A stretch of DNA of 64,000 nucleotides, taken from Tetraselmis striata. Its lineage: Eukaryota > Chlorophyta > Chlorodendrophyceae > Chlorodendrales > Chlorodendraceae. The stretch lies in contig VCJN01000308.1 in assembly GCA_006384855.1 (NCBI GenBank), positions 496,001 through 560,000 of the forward strand, read 5' to 3'. Below are positions 46,087-56,009 of this stretch, piece by piece. The notes beneath the pieces are model-generated. The model was not told where the DNA came from. It ran no database searches and saw only the letters and a list, made by a program, of their open reading frames with translations. Position 1 is the first letter of the stretch; the number at the start of each line of letters is the position of its first letter. The position numbers and the translations under genes were made by a program.

Positions 46087-47956
46087 GAAGTCGGCTCCGA
46101 TGAGCACTCATGGGAACCAGCGCTGAAGGCGGAGGGCGGGAATGCCAACCCAGATGAGGTACATCGCTAGCATGTACTGGTAGTATTGTTTTGTGCTTAG
46201 AGCGAAAGTATCCTCCGCCTCGCGACCTGTACGGTACTAAAAGTTATTCGATATCGGTTCGATCTGCGGTTCTGCATTTGAGATTGCACGACTACTGCGT
46301 AAATTACTATAAAGTGAGAACGGAGGTGACCCCGGTTCGACTGTCAAATGTATCGCCTTGTCGGGTATTCATTAAGGAATTTGCCAAAATGTGAATAGAG
46401 CCTTTGTATTCTCGCCGCAGACAACATGCCATGAGATTCGAGGTCACCTCGGTTCCTAAATTAGCATGCTAACAATGCCTATGCAGGGAAAGAGGCCGGG
46501 TAAGAAACCGGCTGCGATTACGGTCGAGCGGCTCCCGGGCATAAAAAGGTGCGTGCGTACTCCTAATATCGCACCAAAATGTTACGTGATGTTGCTGAAA
46601 ATAAGGTGGAGTAGGACCCTGAAACGGTATTGTGATGGTTGCAGAGACCATTCTCCTCACCAACTCATGAATCAGGTGTATCGAGAGAGGAGAAACTGCC
46701 CTAGGTCTGTTCCCCATTCCAAATGCAGGTGACCTTGAGTCCCGTTAAGTAGCCACGAGTAACTGCATTGTGCTGCAAACAAACGGGGCCTTTTGATGAT
46801 GCCGAGATGCCTTGCAGGAAGGAACTGCGCGAGTTGGGGCATACTCTGGTAGCCAGCAATGTCCACTCGGAGCTCTTCTATGTCTGTACCGGCCGTACTA
46901 TGTCTGTGAGGCCGAACAAGAGAAAGAGCAGAGGGAAGCAGTGAGAAGATCGCCCGATATACAGACGCATGATGTCGTCGGGCCGCCAATTGGAGCGAGC
47001 CCGAGTGGTTGTCCCGGGACCACCTATGTACCGGTTCAGGTTCCGCAGCCAACCGTGCACCGCAGCAGCCCCGTTTGTTGCGTGTATCGTTGCGGTCCTG
47101 CCAAGTCGGAGCTGCCGCTAGGGCAAAGGAATCCCCCGGAAACGCTATTGATGTGGTGTTGGACGATAGCAACAAGACTAATCTCGAAGGCGCGACCAAG
47201 CGCGTGGATGTGTGGGAGCACAACCTGCACATTGAGGACGAGACTTGCGGCACGCGATTGAGGACTTTCCAAGAAGAGATCGAGCAACGCTACTTGAAGG
47301 CACACCCGGGCATAGACGAGACCTGGGTCGATTCCCCTTTGCTCAAGCTTCAGGCCCATCTGAAAAAGGCTGAAGCCCCTCGAGACGAAGGTATATCCCT
47401 TAGTTTCCATAGCATGTGCACGTTTCGGTGACTGATTAACTTCTACTAAGACATTTTTCACCGATGTACCATAGATTCCAGTGAAGACGACCTACCCGTC
47501 GAGGGGACGGGTATGCTTGACGAAGGCGGAGAGGAAGACCCGCAGTTACCGCCTACACAAAAGTAAACCATCGGACGATGGCCGGCCTCTTCATGCGACT
47601 GCGAAGGAGATCAACCTCTCCCAAGCTGAGGCCAACCCTAGACCCAAGGCCAAGCCCGACACCACGCCCGCCGCACCCACGGCCAAGCCCAAGCCCAAGG
47701 CCGACTGCCAGCCCGCCGCACCCAAGGCCAAGTCCAAAGCGACCCCCGAGCCGCCCAAGGCCAAGTCCAAGGTGGCCCCCAAGCCACCCAAGGCCAAGTC
47801 CAAGGTGGTCCCCGAGCCACCCAAGGGCGGCGGTCAGCGCAAGCCCCCCCCCCCCCCCCCCCTGGTGTCCGAGACTATCAAAAGAGATTGGAGGAGGAGG
47901 CCGCCGCCAAGGAGGCCGAAGACGGCACCCTCACGGCAATGGACACGTTGGAGTAG
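46087..47956 (+). pseudogene. possible broken multi-exon gene with Pro/Lys-rich region
   Basis: Exon-like pieces on plus: 46087-46158 (SDEHSWEPALKAEGG, donor GTACAT); 46487-46548 (GKRPGKKPAAITVERLPGIK, donor GTGCGT); about 46900-47390 in two frames (EAEQEKEQREAVRR, then VDVWEHNLHIEDETCGTRLR, donor GTATAT); and from 47474 (acidic SSEDDLPVEGTGM). After a frame change in CACAAAAGTAAACC (about 47560) comes a Pro/Lys repeat region (KAKSKVAPKPP type). After a second change at an oligo(C) tract (about 47846-47861) an acidic helix (DYQKRLEEEAAAKEAED) ends at TAG 47954-47956. The HSWEP motif recalls a chromodomain end. Function unknown. The two frame changes at homopolymers could be decay or sequencing error. 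Confidence 0.38.
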
Positions 47957-50900
47957 ACTGAAAATTACTCGAACTACCGCCCCTCCCATCTTGCCCCGTG
48001 GTTGTAAATGACACCATTTCGTCGTGCGAATTTCCAACTTTAGCCGAAAACCCCTAGAGTCACAGTAGATTAGGTGGTTGGCATCTTGATTCGGCACTTT
48101 GAGAGCACATTTCGCCATCTTCTGTGACCTTGGTTCCTTAACACAGTAACCTGCGAAAAAATGACCGACCTATAAAGTTAATTGACTTGCTGTTACCCCA
48201 AGTTAATTTCTACTTTGATTCGGGCTACGGCCTGAGCGTTTCAACGGCGCTCCTTGCGAAAACTATGCCTGGTGCGGGGGCGACTAAGTACCGCTCACAT
48301 ATTACCACATAGACCGCATTTATTGGGCTCTTACGCGGCGATTTTGCGCATTATTCTATTGCTGACCAGCAAACTCCGTCTTTCCGGCGCCCACTGGCTC
48401 GGGCGGGTGGGGGGGGGGGGGTTGTCGCTGATTTTTGAAGCGCAAGCGCCGAGCGCGGCCATGTGCTCGCGACGCAAAAGCTACATTTTTAATTTGAAAT
48501 TCCTTTCAGCTTTATAATGAAAGCGCGTAGCGTGCAGCCTTCTGAAGCCGCTCCTGCGGAAGGGGTTGATGCTGGGGGTGTACATTTCAGAAATTGCGAG
48601 TTCCAAGATCTGACGGTTTCTTGAATCAGGGGCACATGGGGCACTGTCCCTGTGACCCCCGAGCTCTGCCTCGCTCAATGTTTGTGTAGCATCCTTATGA
48701 GATAGGCTATGGACCTATCCTATTTCCAGGGCAGGTGGTGCCGGTTCGGCTCGGGGATGGGGCCGTGAGCATGCATTCTCATCATCCTCGAGTCCTCCAT
48801 CATCTTGATGCGTCGGCCGACGAGCGTCGAGTCCAATGCCTCCAGGTACTTCGGCTGGATGCGATTGGACTTCGTGGATCTGGTTGAACGGCCGACCGCG
48901 GTCGAAGGCATGTTGCTGCTCCGTCTCCATCACGCATCACTCTTTTCCACGTCTCAAATAAAGGTGTTCCCCGCGATGTGGCCTTCTCGTGTCCCGCCAA
49001 GAATCTCCCGGTGAGGCGGTCGCCCCTCCGCGGCTCCATCTCGTTGTCACTCATCCTACCTGCACATTCCTCATATTCACCCCGCTGGGTGCGGAGCGGT
49101 CACAAGCTGTATTCGGGCGAGGCGACTGGTGGAGAGGTGGCCAAACGGCCACAACTTCATGTAGCAGGTATGTCAGCATGTTGGCGATATGGATATATGT
49201 ATACAGGGTATATATGGAGGGCAGTTGTTTATCCAGCGAAGCGTCGATTTTTCGGCGGTGAGCTTTATTGCCGTTCGGGTACCCGTACCTGTACCCGTAG
49301 TGCAGCGGATCGGGCCTATAGGTGCATGACTAAAGCGCTTATCTACTGGTATGTACTACTTAGTACTGTAATCCGCCCACCCACCCACCCACCCACCCAC
49401 GGTCCTTAATTACACAGCCGTCCGATTACGATCTCACGGTTGGGAGGCTATGAGCGCGCAGCGCGCAGGGCCGGTACTCGTTTCTGGTGCTCGCTACTCG
49501 CTATTCGCTACTCGTTTTTTTTCCCGCCCCCGGGACAGGACTGGCACCAGTGAAACCCTTGCAGCGTCTCTACTACGGCCGTTTAGGCGCAGCAATCCAG
49601 TTACGGAAATCCCTGGGTAAGCGACGCTCCGCTATGGTCATCAAGCAAATTGCCAAAGCATTTTGCAAGACTAATTAAAGGACAGTGATAGAAGTTCCAA
49701 CACTGTTGCACCGCCGTCTAAAACACTGCCATCAAAATACCCGGCACTGACCACGAAAGGTCCGCCCTACCCGTTTGGGCGTCGGCCCATTCGAGTAATG
49801 CGAGTTGGGGCAAGCCCCAACCCGCGGAGCAAAGCATTATTTCGGCAGTGCGATACATGTGCAACAAAAAAGGCAATGTGAGGGAGGGCCCGACGCAATA
49901 GCTGGAAAAAATTCCCATTCCCAGTAAAATCCAGGGCGCCGTGAAGCGAGGGGGGGACCCCGCCCAAAATAAAGGCAGTTAAGTCGTCAGGTGTTGACGC
50001 AATAACCTGACTATGTCTAAGACTTGCTGACTCTTGGCCTCGGTTCCTATGACTCCAGTAGAAGTACGTCTCACAGTGCCATCGGCCCTATTGGCCGGCA
50101 CTACACACGCGTGCGAGTTGCTTGGTTACTCGGCGTGACAGAGGTGTGTGTGTGTGTGGTCGATCGACGCGAAATACGTCAAGCACTCCTCACCCTGTGC
50201 CGCACGACATGCCTCTCGCGAATGGACTACGAGTGCCCGCACGCGCGCATATGCGTACGCGTACGGTATCACGACACGACTCGACGACGACGACGCGCAG
50301 TACCGATTGCTCGCATATGGCAACAAGCAAGCCAGTGCTGATCAGGCACGTTCGGTACGCTAATCGGTCGGTCGGTCGGTCGACAAGTCCAGGCAGTCGG
50401 TGCGACGGGTTCACAGGAGGTAAAAGCAAGACGGGCGTCACGACGCAAACAACACAGGTGTAACCGCGACTCACCACCGTTGCTTGCTGCACGATATCAC
50501 TCGCAGCTCGACAGCAGGTTGTACTGCCCTTGATGGACAGCAATAGACGAGGCACGTGCAGGTGTGATGTGCACAGAGTCGAGGTGTTTGTGGTGTAGTA
50601 GCGTGGTTACAAGATGGGTGGGATGAGACGTTTGGAAAGCCGAAGAGTGGGCGGGCAGCGCGCCGACTAAGCCCCTAGGCCTTCCCACGCGCTATTGGTC
50701 TGCACGGGCGCCGTGGTTGGCGGCAGTTAGCCGTTGGTACGGGCCCTAGGTCTGTCGGTGGTTCTAGGTGTGAGAGCTGAGCGACAGACAGTTGGTCGTT
50801 GCGCCATGGGTGACTGCTCGCTTGGACATCAGGCATACACATACACAGTACTGCAGTACTGCAAGTACTAAAATTGATACCCGTATGACAGGCGACGAGT

Positions 50901-51164
50901 ATTCGCCGGTATGCCAAGGAAGCAAGTCCCTGTACGCGCGCATGCGTACGCTGAAACGTTGTACGCTGTGACAATTGTCGCAGGAAAAAGAGAAATGGGG
51001 TGGTGATGGTAAACTGTCGGCGCCGCACTGCATACTCCCCCCCACTCAACTCCACAGGTGTTGAGTCCAAGACGGAAGTGCGCGGCTGACGACATGAAGA
51101 AAAGATGATGATGACTGATGATTTGAAGATGGCTTGTAGGGTGGCAGCATATTATGCTGCAGCG
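47957..51164. other. intergenic region; may include the 3' part of gypsy element 4
   Basis: No gene is firmly supported. A minus frame at 48720-48911 (63 codons, ATG start, basic and polar, ending LPWK) is protein-like but unrecognised. Oligo(G) run at 48410-48421, (CCCA)n at 49374-49400, (TCGG)n at 50364-50380. The 3' LTR of the minus-strand element 4 should lie left of 51165, but its partner is outside the window, so it cannot be delimited. Confidence 0.4.
49522..49612 (+). repeat. dispersed repeat, third copy
   Basis: CCCGCCCCCGGGACAGGAC, ACCAGTGAAACCCTTGCAGCG, then GCAATCCAGTTACGG, as at 21327-21416 and 21510-21561. Confidence 0.75.
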
Positions 51165-51331
51165 TCAGCGGCGTAGTGGCGGCGCGCAGTCCGGGCATAG
51201 CCACTCCTCGCCAGGATGTAACTCTGCCTTGGCGCACGCCACATGCCACATGGCTTGGCACTTGTCACAGATGAGTCCTGGGGCTGCAATGCTGTCGCTG
51301 CCACAACCTTTGCATGCTGGCATGCCGCGGC
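51165..51331 (-). CDS. C-terminal PHD finger of gypsy element 4 Pol (severed)
   Basis: About 50 residues between the insertion point of element 3 and a TGA at 51165-51167. Cysteines and histidine are spaced as in a C4HC3 PHD finger: ACKGCGS, LICDKCQAMWHVAC, EEWLCPDC. PHD fingers commonly read the histone H3 tail, often methylated lysine 4. At the end of an integrase-bearing polyprotein such a module would be expected to steer integration towards marked chromatin, as chromodomains do in other Ty3 elements; that role here is inference. The frame joins that of 61049-64000 exactly once element 3 is taken out. Confidence 0.8.
51327..51331. repeat. target site duplication of gypsy element 3 (left copy)
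   Basis: GCGGC, identical to 61044-61048. Five bases is the usual Ty3 length. Confidence 0.9.
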
Positions 51332-51744
51332 TGTTATACTCCATTTCCCTTTAGCCATAATCTTCTGCTATACTAGCAGGTATAACCCCCCGCAAAGGTA
51401 GTACGACTACGCATCCGCGGAGTCGCTGTACATATTAGTATTGCGGGCGTAAATATTAGTAGTATAAGGCCGAAGACTGTTCTGGAATTCTCTAGAGTTC
51501 TCTGACTCAAGCCTTACGTGGCTAACACAGCACGGGTATCCCATGACACCCGGCTAACATAGCACAGGTATGACTATGACCTCGGCGGGTATAAATACCG
51601 CCTCGGACAAGTCTACTAGGTAGAATTCAGAGACAGAACGATAACCCAGGAACCCCTGTAACCAGAAGATATTGGCCATACTTTCTAAATCCTTCCGCTG
51701 CATCCTAAAGGGCTTAAAGAACAGGCTTAAGCTAGAGCCTAACA
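51332..51744 (+). repeat. 5' LTR of gypsy element 3
   Basis: 413 bp, TGTTATACTCC to GAGCCTAACA. It differs from the 3' LTR at about GATATT/GAGATT and GGGCTT/GGGCCT. Confidence 0.93.
51590..51596 (+). promoter_or_regulatory. TATA box in the 5' LTR of element 3
   Basis: TATAAAT within the palindromic CGGCGGGTATAAATACCGCC. It sits about 150 bp before the LTR end, a fitting place for the U3/R promoter. Confidence 0.55.
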
Positions 51745-51746
51745 CT

Positions 51747-51764
51747 TGGTTTCGGAGCTTAGAC
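51747..51764 (+). promoter_or_regulatory. primer binding site of gypsy element 3
   Basis: TGGTTTCGGAGCTTAGAC two bases past the LTR; the first nine bases match the primer site of element 1. Confidence 0.6.
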
Positions 51765-51908
51765 AGCGGTAAGCGACGTAAAGATGGCTACACCAGGAGA
51801 GACACCACCTGAGGACAGCGGAAGCTTTCCGGTAGCGGCCACTTCCGGCGAAGCACAGCCGATTCCGCTCGAAGGAGGTCAAGAGGGCACGCAACGACCC
51901 TCGCAAAC

Positions 51909-52769
51909 ATGATGAGCATGCTTCAACGACTAGCCGACCGAGTCGAGACTATGTCGACGGAGCAAGCGAAGATGCAAGAAGTAGCGCAAGCTACGACGGC
52001 GGCAACGGCGGAGATTCGCCGCTTGGACGAGTACGTGCGACAAGGCTTCAGTCATTTCGACGACCGAGTGAACCGGAGCCGAGTTGTAGAGCAGCAGATG
52101 CGAGACCAGCTTCGTTCTGCCCGGACCAGCGACATGCATGGGCTCATGCCGAGCGATGTGAAACCAGCGAAGATCGAGAAGCTATCGACTACGAATATCG
52201 ACGAGCTACGGAACTGGTTTCGTCATGCACGGGGCTACCTGAAATATCACAATGTAAACCCGGAGGAACCTCGTAGCGTGTACTGGGCATTTGGCTATTT
52301 TCACGGACCTGTATCCAAGTGGTGGTACGCGCAAGTGGCGAGTACGCACGACGAAATTGGCGGCGGTTTTACCGGTATTACGCACATGGAGGCGGCACTA
52401 ATCACCGAATTCTGTGGACGTACACCGGCGAAGCAAGCTCGTATCAATCTGGATCGCGCGACACAGCGGACTACAGTACAGAATTACGCGAATTATTTCC
52501 GCGAGCAACTATTGGAGTTACCCCATCGTCACGAGGAAGATAATGTACATGACTTCCAGCGCGGACTAAAACCCCATATTCGAAAGGAAGTTGCCCTGAA
52601 AAACCCTAAGACCCTGACAGAAGCTGTACAGGCAGCCCTGGCTGTTGAAGCTGCAGGGCGGGAGACAGATGTGCACCGCGAGATCCGTCGCGAGCGCCTG
52701 AACATCATGGACGACGATGGCGACGACGACGAGCAGTACTACAGCAGTGCTGAGGGTGAGGCTACATAA
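51909..52769 (+). CDS. gag: gypsy element 3 Gag (capsid part)
   Basis: 286 codons from ATG 51909 to TAA 52767-52769. A coiled-coil-like start (residues 1-60), then a retrotransposon Gag domain with LRNWFRHARGYL, YWAFGYFHGPVSKWWYAQV, and NYANYFREQLLELPH, followed by an acidic tail with DDDGDDDEQ. An earlier ATG at 51784 opens a frame that is offset and ends at the start of this one, so the real N-end may have been lost to an indel. The stop lies before the nucleocapsid zinc knuckle, which follows in the same frame. Confidence 0.85.
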   Translation: MMSMLQRLADRVETMSTEQAKMQEVAQATTAATAEIRRLDEYVRQGFSHFDDRVNRSRVVEQQMRDQLRSARTSDMHGLMPSDVKPAKIEKLSTTNIDELRNWFRHARGYLKYHNVNPEEPRSVYWAFGYFHGPVSKWWYAQVASTHDEIGGGFTGITHMEAALITEFCGRTPAKQARINLDRATQRTTVQNYANYFREQLLELPHRHEEDNVHDFQRGLKPHIRKEVALKNPKTLTEAVQAALAVEAAGRETDVHREIRRERLNIMDDDGDDDEQYYSSAEGEAT

Positions 52770-52943
52770 CAAGAAGACGGCCTGTTGATGGCGCGGCGAT
52801 TGACCGAGGAGGAGTTTGAGAGATTTAAGAAGGAGGGACGCTGCTTTATCTGCAGGGCGAAAGGTCATGTTGCGTCCGCGTGCCCGAGCAAGAAGAAGAA
52901 GATTTCCGAGTATCGACCCAGAAAGACCCGGCCGGGAAACTAA
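52770..52943 (+). CDS. gag: gypsy element 3 Gag zinc-knuckle part (after an in-frame stop)
   Basis: Directly continues the Gag frame after TAA 52767-52769. It has ARRLTEEEFERFKKEGR, then a perfect CCHC knuckle CFICRAKGHVASAC, then a Lys/Arg-rich end to TAA 52941-52943. The knuckle would bind the RNA genome. It is made only if the stop is read through or is a mutation. The AAGAAGAAGAAG run at 52889-52901, where the next frame overlaps, is a place where ribosomal frameshifting into Pol could occur. Confidence 0.75.
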   Translation, partial: QEDGLLMARRLTEEEFERFKKEGRCFICRAKGHVASACPSKKKKISEYRPRKTRPGN

Positions 52944-54174
52944 GACGTGAGTCGGCCGCGCGCGGCGCGCGACAGGGTGAAGGACTGTCCCCTAAAATGG
53001 CTCGCGAGACTACAGAAGTACAGCCCTCGTATCCTCGAACGACACTGAGGCCTGATTTCCTCCACAAGGATTTCAGCGACTGGATGGTACATCGCGAATT
53101 ATTTCACGAGTACACGAAGAAATACGGACCCTGCGACCTGGACGGAGCTTGCGATAATGACGGCCTGAATTCTCAAGTTTCTGGTAGTTTTTGCTGTCCG
53201 ACGCGCCCATTTCAGGAACAGGATCTCGGAGAATATCGGCGTATTTGGCTAAATGCCCCGTATGACCGAATTGAAGAAGTTTTGGGCCACTACCTTCGAC
53301 AGAAGTTATTGCATCCGCATCTACGAGCGAGCAATTATTGTGGTCCCAAAATGGTCACGTAAGCCGTGGTTTCGACTACTTAGAAATTTTCGTCTGGTGG
53401 ATGAGTTGCCAGCGGAGACTTCTGTGTTTACGTGTCCAACGAACGATGGCATAGAAGGTGCGAGACAAGATGTTGGCCCCACTCGATGGGCGACACAGAT
53501 CTACGCTGACGATGGCGCCGGCGTACGGTTTCTACCGCAGCACCTGAGAACCCCACCGAAGCATGAGTGGACGCACTCGAAGGTTCTAGTAACCGATGGA
53601 AGACGAGTGCTTCTGACTGTAGAAGACAGCGGACTGATTTGGTTTCCACAAGGCAAGCGCGGCGACACGGACGCGACGCCGGGGACAACAGCAGAACGAC
53701 GATTACTCGAGCAAACTGGGTACCGGGTACAGGAGAGCAATCTACGGTACCTCGGCACTCAGCGGACGGGAGACAACCGGTGTCCTGTATACCTGTATCG
53801 CGCTCGTCGTAATACTGCACCTACGAAGACCCCTTTGAACCGTGCACTATGGACAACCTGGAAGAAATTATTGGAGGCACGAAGTACGGGTTATCTGGAG
53901 ACGGAGACAGTACGCTACCCACTACGGTACGAAAGCTTCGGCGAACAAATTGATGAATATGTCAACCGTAACGTCCGACTACCTGGCGAAGACTCCACAT
54001 CGCGTTTGTGCAACGTATCTTCACCGAGTGGTACCCGACTACTGACTATTACTGGCGAATTGCGAGGACGACACTGTAAAATACTGGTGGACTCTGGTGC
54101 AGCCGAAAATTTTACGAGTACTGAATGTGTACAATTACATCAGTGCCCTACAGTATCCGGAGGAAAACACCGTA
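52880..54174 (+). pseudogene. gypsy element 3: Dam-like methyltransferase, Nudix-like segment and protease N-half
   Basis: Two overlapping frames (52880-53362 and 53253-54174). First frame: a basic linker, then a segment at about 53070-53330 with KYGPCDLDGACDNDG, then WLNAPYDRIEEVLGHYL; continued in the second frame by AIIVVPKWSRKPW. Order and spacing follow phage Dam-type N6-adenine methyltransferases (GPFDLDA-like loop, NPPY), with NAPY for NPPY. The second frame has GPTRW, then at about 53574-53820 a Nudix-like segment (VLVTDGRRVLLTVED, FPQGKRGDTDA, ERRLLEQTGY) where the REXXEE glutamates are only partly kept (R, E, Q). It ends with the protease motif ILVDSGAAENF (54090) before the inserted element at 54175. 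One frame change, near 53281-53330, separates the frames. Enzyme activity is doubtful for both extra segments. Confidence 0.6.
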
Positions 54175-54302
54175 TTTCAAAGTTGAGTCTGGTTGAATCT
54201 GGAAAACCCAAAAAGGTCGCGCAGGCTGTTTTACACGGTCAAGAGCCGAAATTGGCAGGATGGTTTAGCGAAAGCGTGGAGGGAAAACGGAGTCAGGGGG
54301 GG

Positions 54303-54489
54303 CGCTGCGTGGAACGCAGCGAAAACTGGAAGATGGCAGGCTCAGCTGTTCTGGCTGCTTTTATATCTACTCGTGCTGCACCCAACAAAGGGGGCAACAA
54401 CAGTTACTAGTTCCCGTACCACTGAGCAGCACTTGTAGCTACAAAGCGGTTAGGTCAAGGATGGAAACCCCATAAACTAGTTTAGATCA
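54303..54489 (-). repeat. internal copy of the 187-bp split direct repeat
   Basis: Identical by eye to 56999-57185. Begins with a 7-bp hairpin (CGCTGCG TGGAA CGCAGCG). Confidence 0.9.
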
Positions 54490-54893
54490 TTTCAAAGTTG
54501 AGTCTGGTTTTGCCAGTCTTGAGCGAACGTAGAGAGCGGTGGATTGACGGAGAAGGGGTAGCGCCAAGTCATGAAGGAGGCACTGGGAAGGCCACCGCTG
54601 CGGAGTCCTGTTGGACTTGGAAGTGGCGGAGGGGGCGATGTGGCCAAAGAAGAGCCACGCGCCAGGTGAAGGTAGAACTTGAGGATGACGTAGTCCAGAA
54701 CGGCGTCAGAGTAAGTGGCCCAAGCGGTAGCGGATGGGGACCATGTCACTCTGATGGCGTTCGCTGCAGGGGCTGCGCAGTTGCGAAGACTGTGTGAGGT
54801 TCAGGAAGCGCTAGCAGGGGGGCAGCGTTGACTAGACTGATGGCTGCAAACAGCCAGTCTGACATTGTAGCCGCAGTCCAAGGGTTTGACTGC

Positions 54894-55973
54894 TCAGCCG
54901 CAGTGACAGCCCAGAGTTTGATGTAGCCAAGCCAACAGTAACCAGGGGGACAGATCGGACGTTGTCGATGAAGTGGTGCAAGAGACGTGCCACTTGAGGT
55001 TGTCCGGACGCCAGAAAGGGAAGTACGCGCAGGTTGTCGGGTCCTCGACCAGCACGCGCCCTTGAGCAATCGGAAGGTGATGTCGTAGTTGTCGACACGC
55101 CTGTCTTGCACTCGACAGGAGACGCCACTGAGGCCCCTGGCATAGAGCATGAGGTTGACAACCGAGACCAAGAGGTTCGGAAGTCGAGGTGGTACTCTGG
55201 GTAAAAACAGGCACAATTAGCTCGGCCATTGCGACGAAGCGGTAGGCTACATCCGCAGGCAGAGGAACACGCAAAGGGGCAGCGTCCAGCCGGTGGTGAC
55301 GCAACATCAGTCCATGCCTCGTTGAAGTTAGGCGTAGGCTGCCCTTGGCGGTTGGAGCGAGGTTGTGCAGCTCGAAGAACGTTTGATCGCAGACAGGTGC
55401 GTTCGCTCGTCCGAGCCGATCGCGTCCTGCAGCCGGATGTGGCGCAGCCCAGGGAGCGACAGGCTCGGGCTCGGCAGTCACGTACGTGCGTTGTTTTACT
55501 GACAGAGTTCCACCGGTACGACTACTGTCCGCAAAGTACTCGGCAGCAGCGGTTAAGTTCCCGGCGGTTGGCCGGTAGCTGCTGGACGGGTTTGCAGTAG
55601 CTCCAGTACGGGTTTGCGGGGCTAGGTTCAGGTAAGAGGGCCGCCCCGCGCGCCCTTCGCGCTCGTAGCGCTTGTCACGTGCATAACGTACACACGCGAA
55701 TCTTGGTCGTTGCGAACCAGTTGTAACACGCAGTGTAACAACCGACGGACGCAGAGACGGGATGGTAAGAAAACCGTTTGGCGGGGTTGCCATGTGCAGG
55801 TGTGCGGATGGTTGAGCCGCACTCGGCTGTAGCTGTAAGAAGCGCCGCACCGAGGAAGGTCTAAATGAAGTCTGTAAGGTGGGGGGAGGGTCAGGTCCGG
55901 ACACAGGGCGCTCATCTCGCCGTTGAGCTGCAAGGGTGCGTCTTGCGGCGGTCACCGAAAGGTGGCCTCGCAA
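54894..55973 (-). CDS. unrecognised ORF of the split-direct-repeat element
   Basis: Open for about 359 codons (the start is not certain). Arg/Pro/Ser-rich first part, then more ordinary composition (CDQTFFELHNLAPTAKG, DPTTCAYFPFWRPDN). It lies downstream of the Gag-like frame on the same strand. Overlapping frames 54746-55216 and 54832-55161 may carry parts of the same product if frameshifts are present. No RT, methyltransferase or recombinase motif is seen. It might be the remains left by an internal deletion. Confidence 0.3.
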   Translation of the reverse strand: MRGHLSVTAARRTLAAQRRDERPVSGPDPPPTLQTSFRPSSVRRFLQLQPSAAQPSAHLHMATPPNGFLTIPSLRPSVVTLRVTTGSQRPRFACVRYARDKRYEREGRAGRPSYLNLAPQTRTGATANPSSSYRPTAGNLTAAAEYFADSSRTGGTLSVKQRTYVTAEPEPVAPWAAPHPAAGRDRLGRANAPVCDQTFFELHNLAPTAKGSLRLTSTRHGLMLRHHRLDAAPLRVPLPADVAYRFVAMAELIVPVFTQSTTSTSEPLGLGCQPHALCQGPQWRLLSSARQACRQLRHHLPIAQGRVLVEDPTTCAYFPFWRPDNLKWHVSCTTSSTTSDLSPWLLLAWLHQTLGCHCG

Positions 55974-56009
55974 AGCTCCAGCAGCTCCGACGAAAGGCGC
56001 CCCACACCG

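Noticed and set aside
46310-46350. Possible tRNA B-box (CCCCGGTTCGACT)
   Set aside because: No A-box at the right distance and no cloverleaf could be drawn.
51152-51358. 68-codon minus frame over the LTR boundary
   Set aside because: It is out of frame with the PHD finger and crosses into the LTR of element 3.
54303-54330. Hammerhead ribozyme in the split direct repeat
   Set aside because: The hairpin followed by GAAAA looked suggestive, but there is no CTGATGA core before it and the relative at 42433 lacks GAAA.
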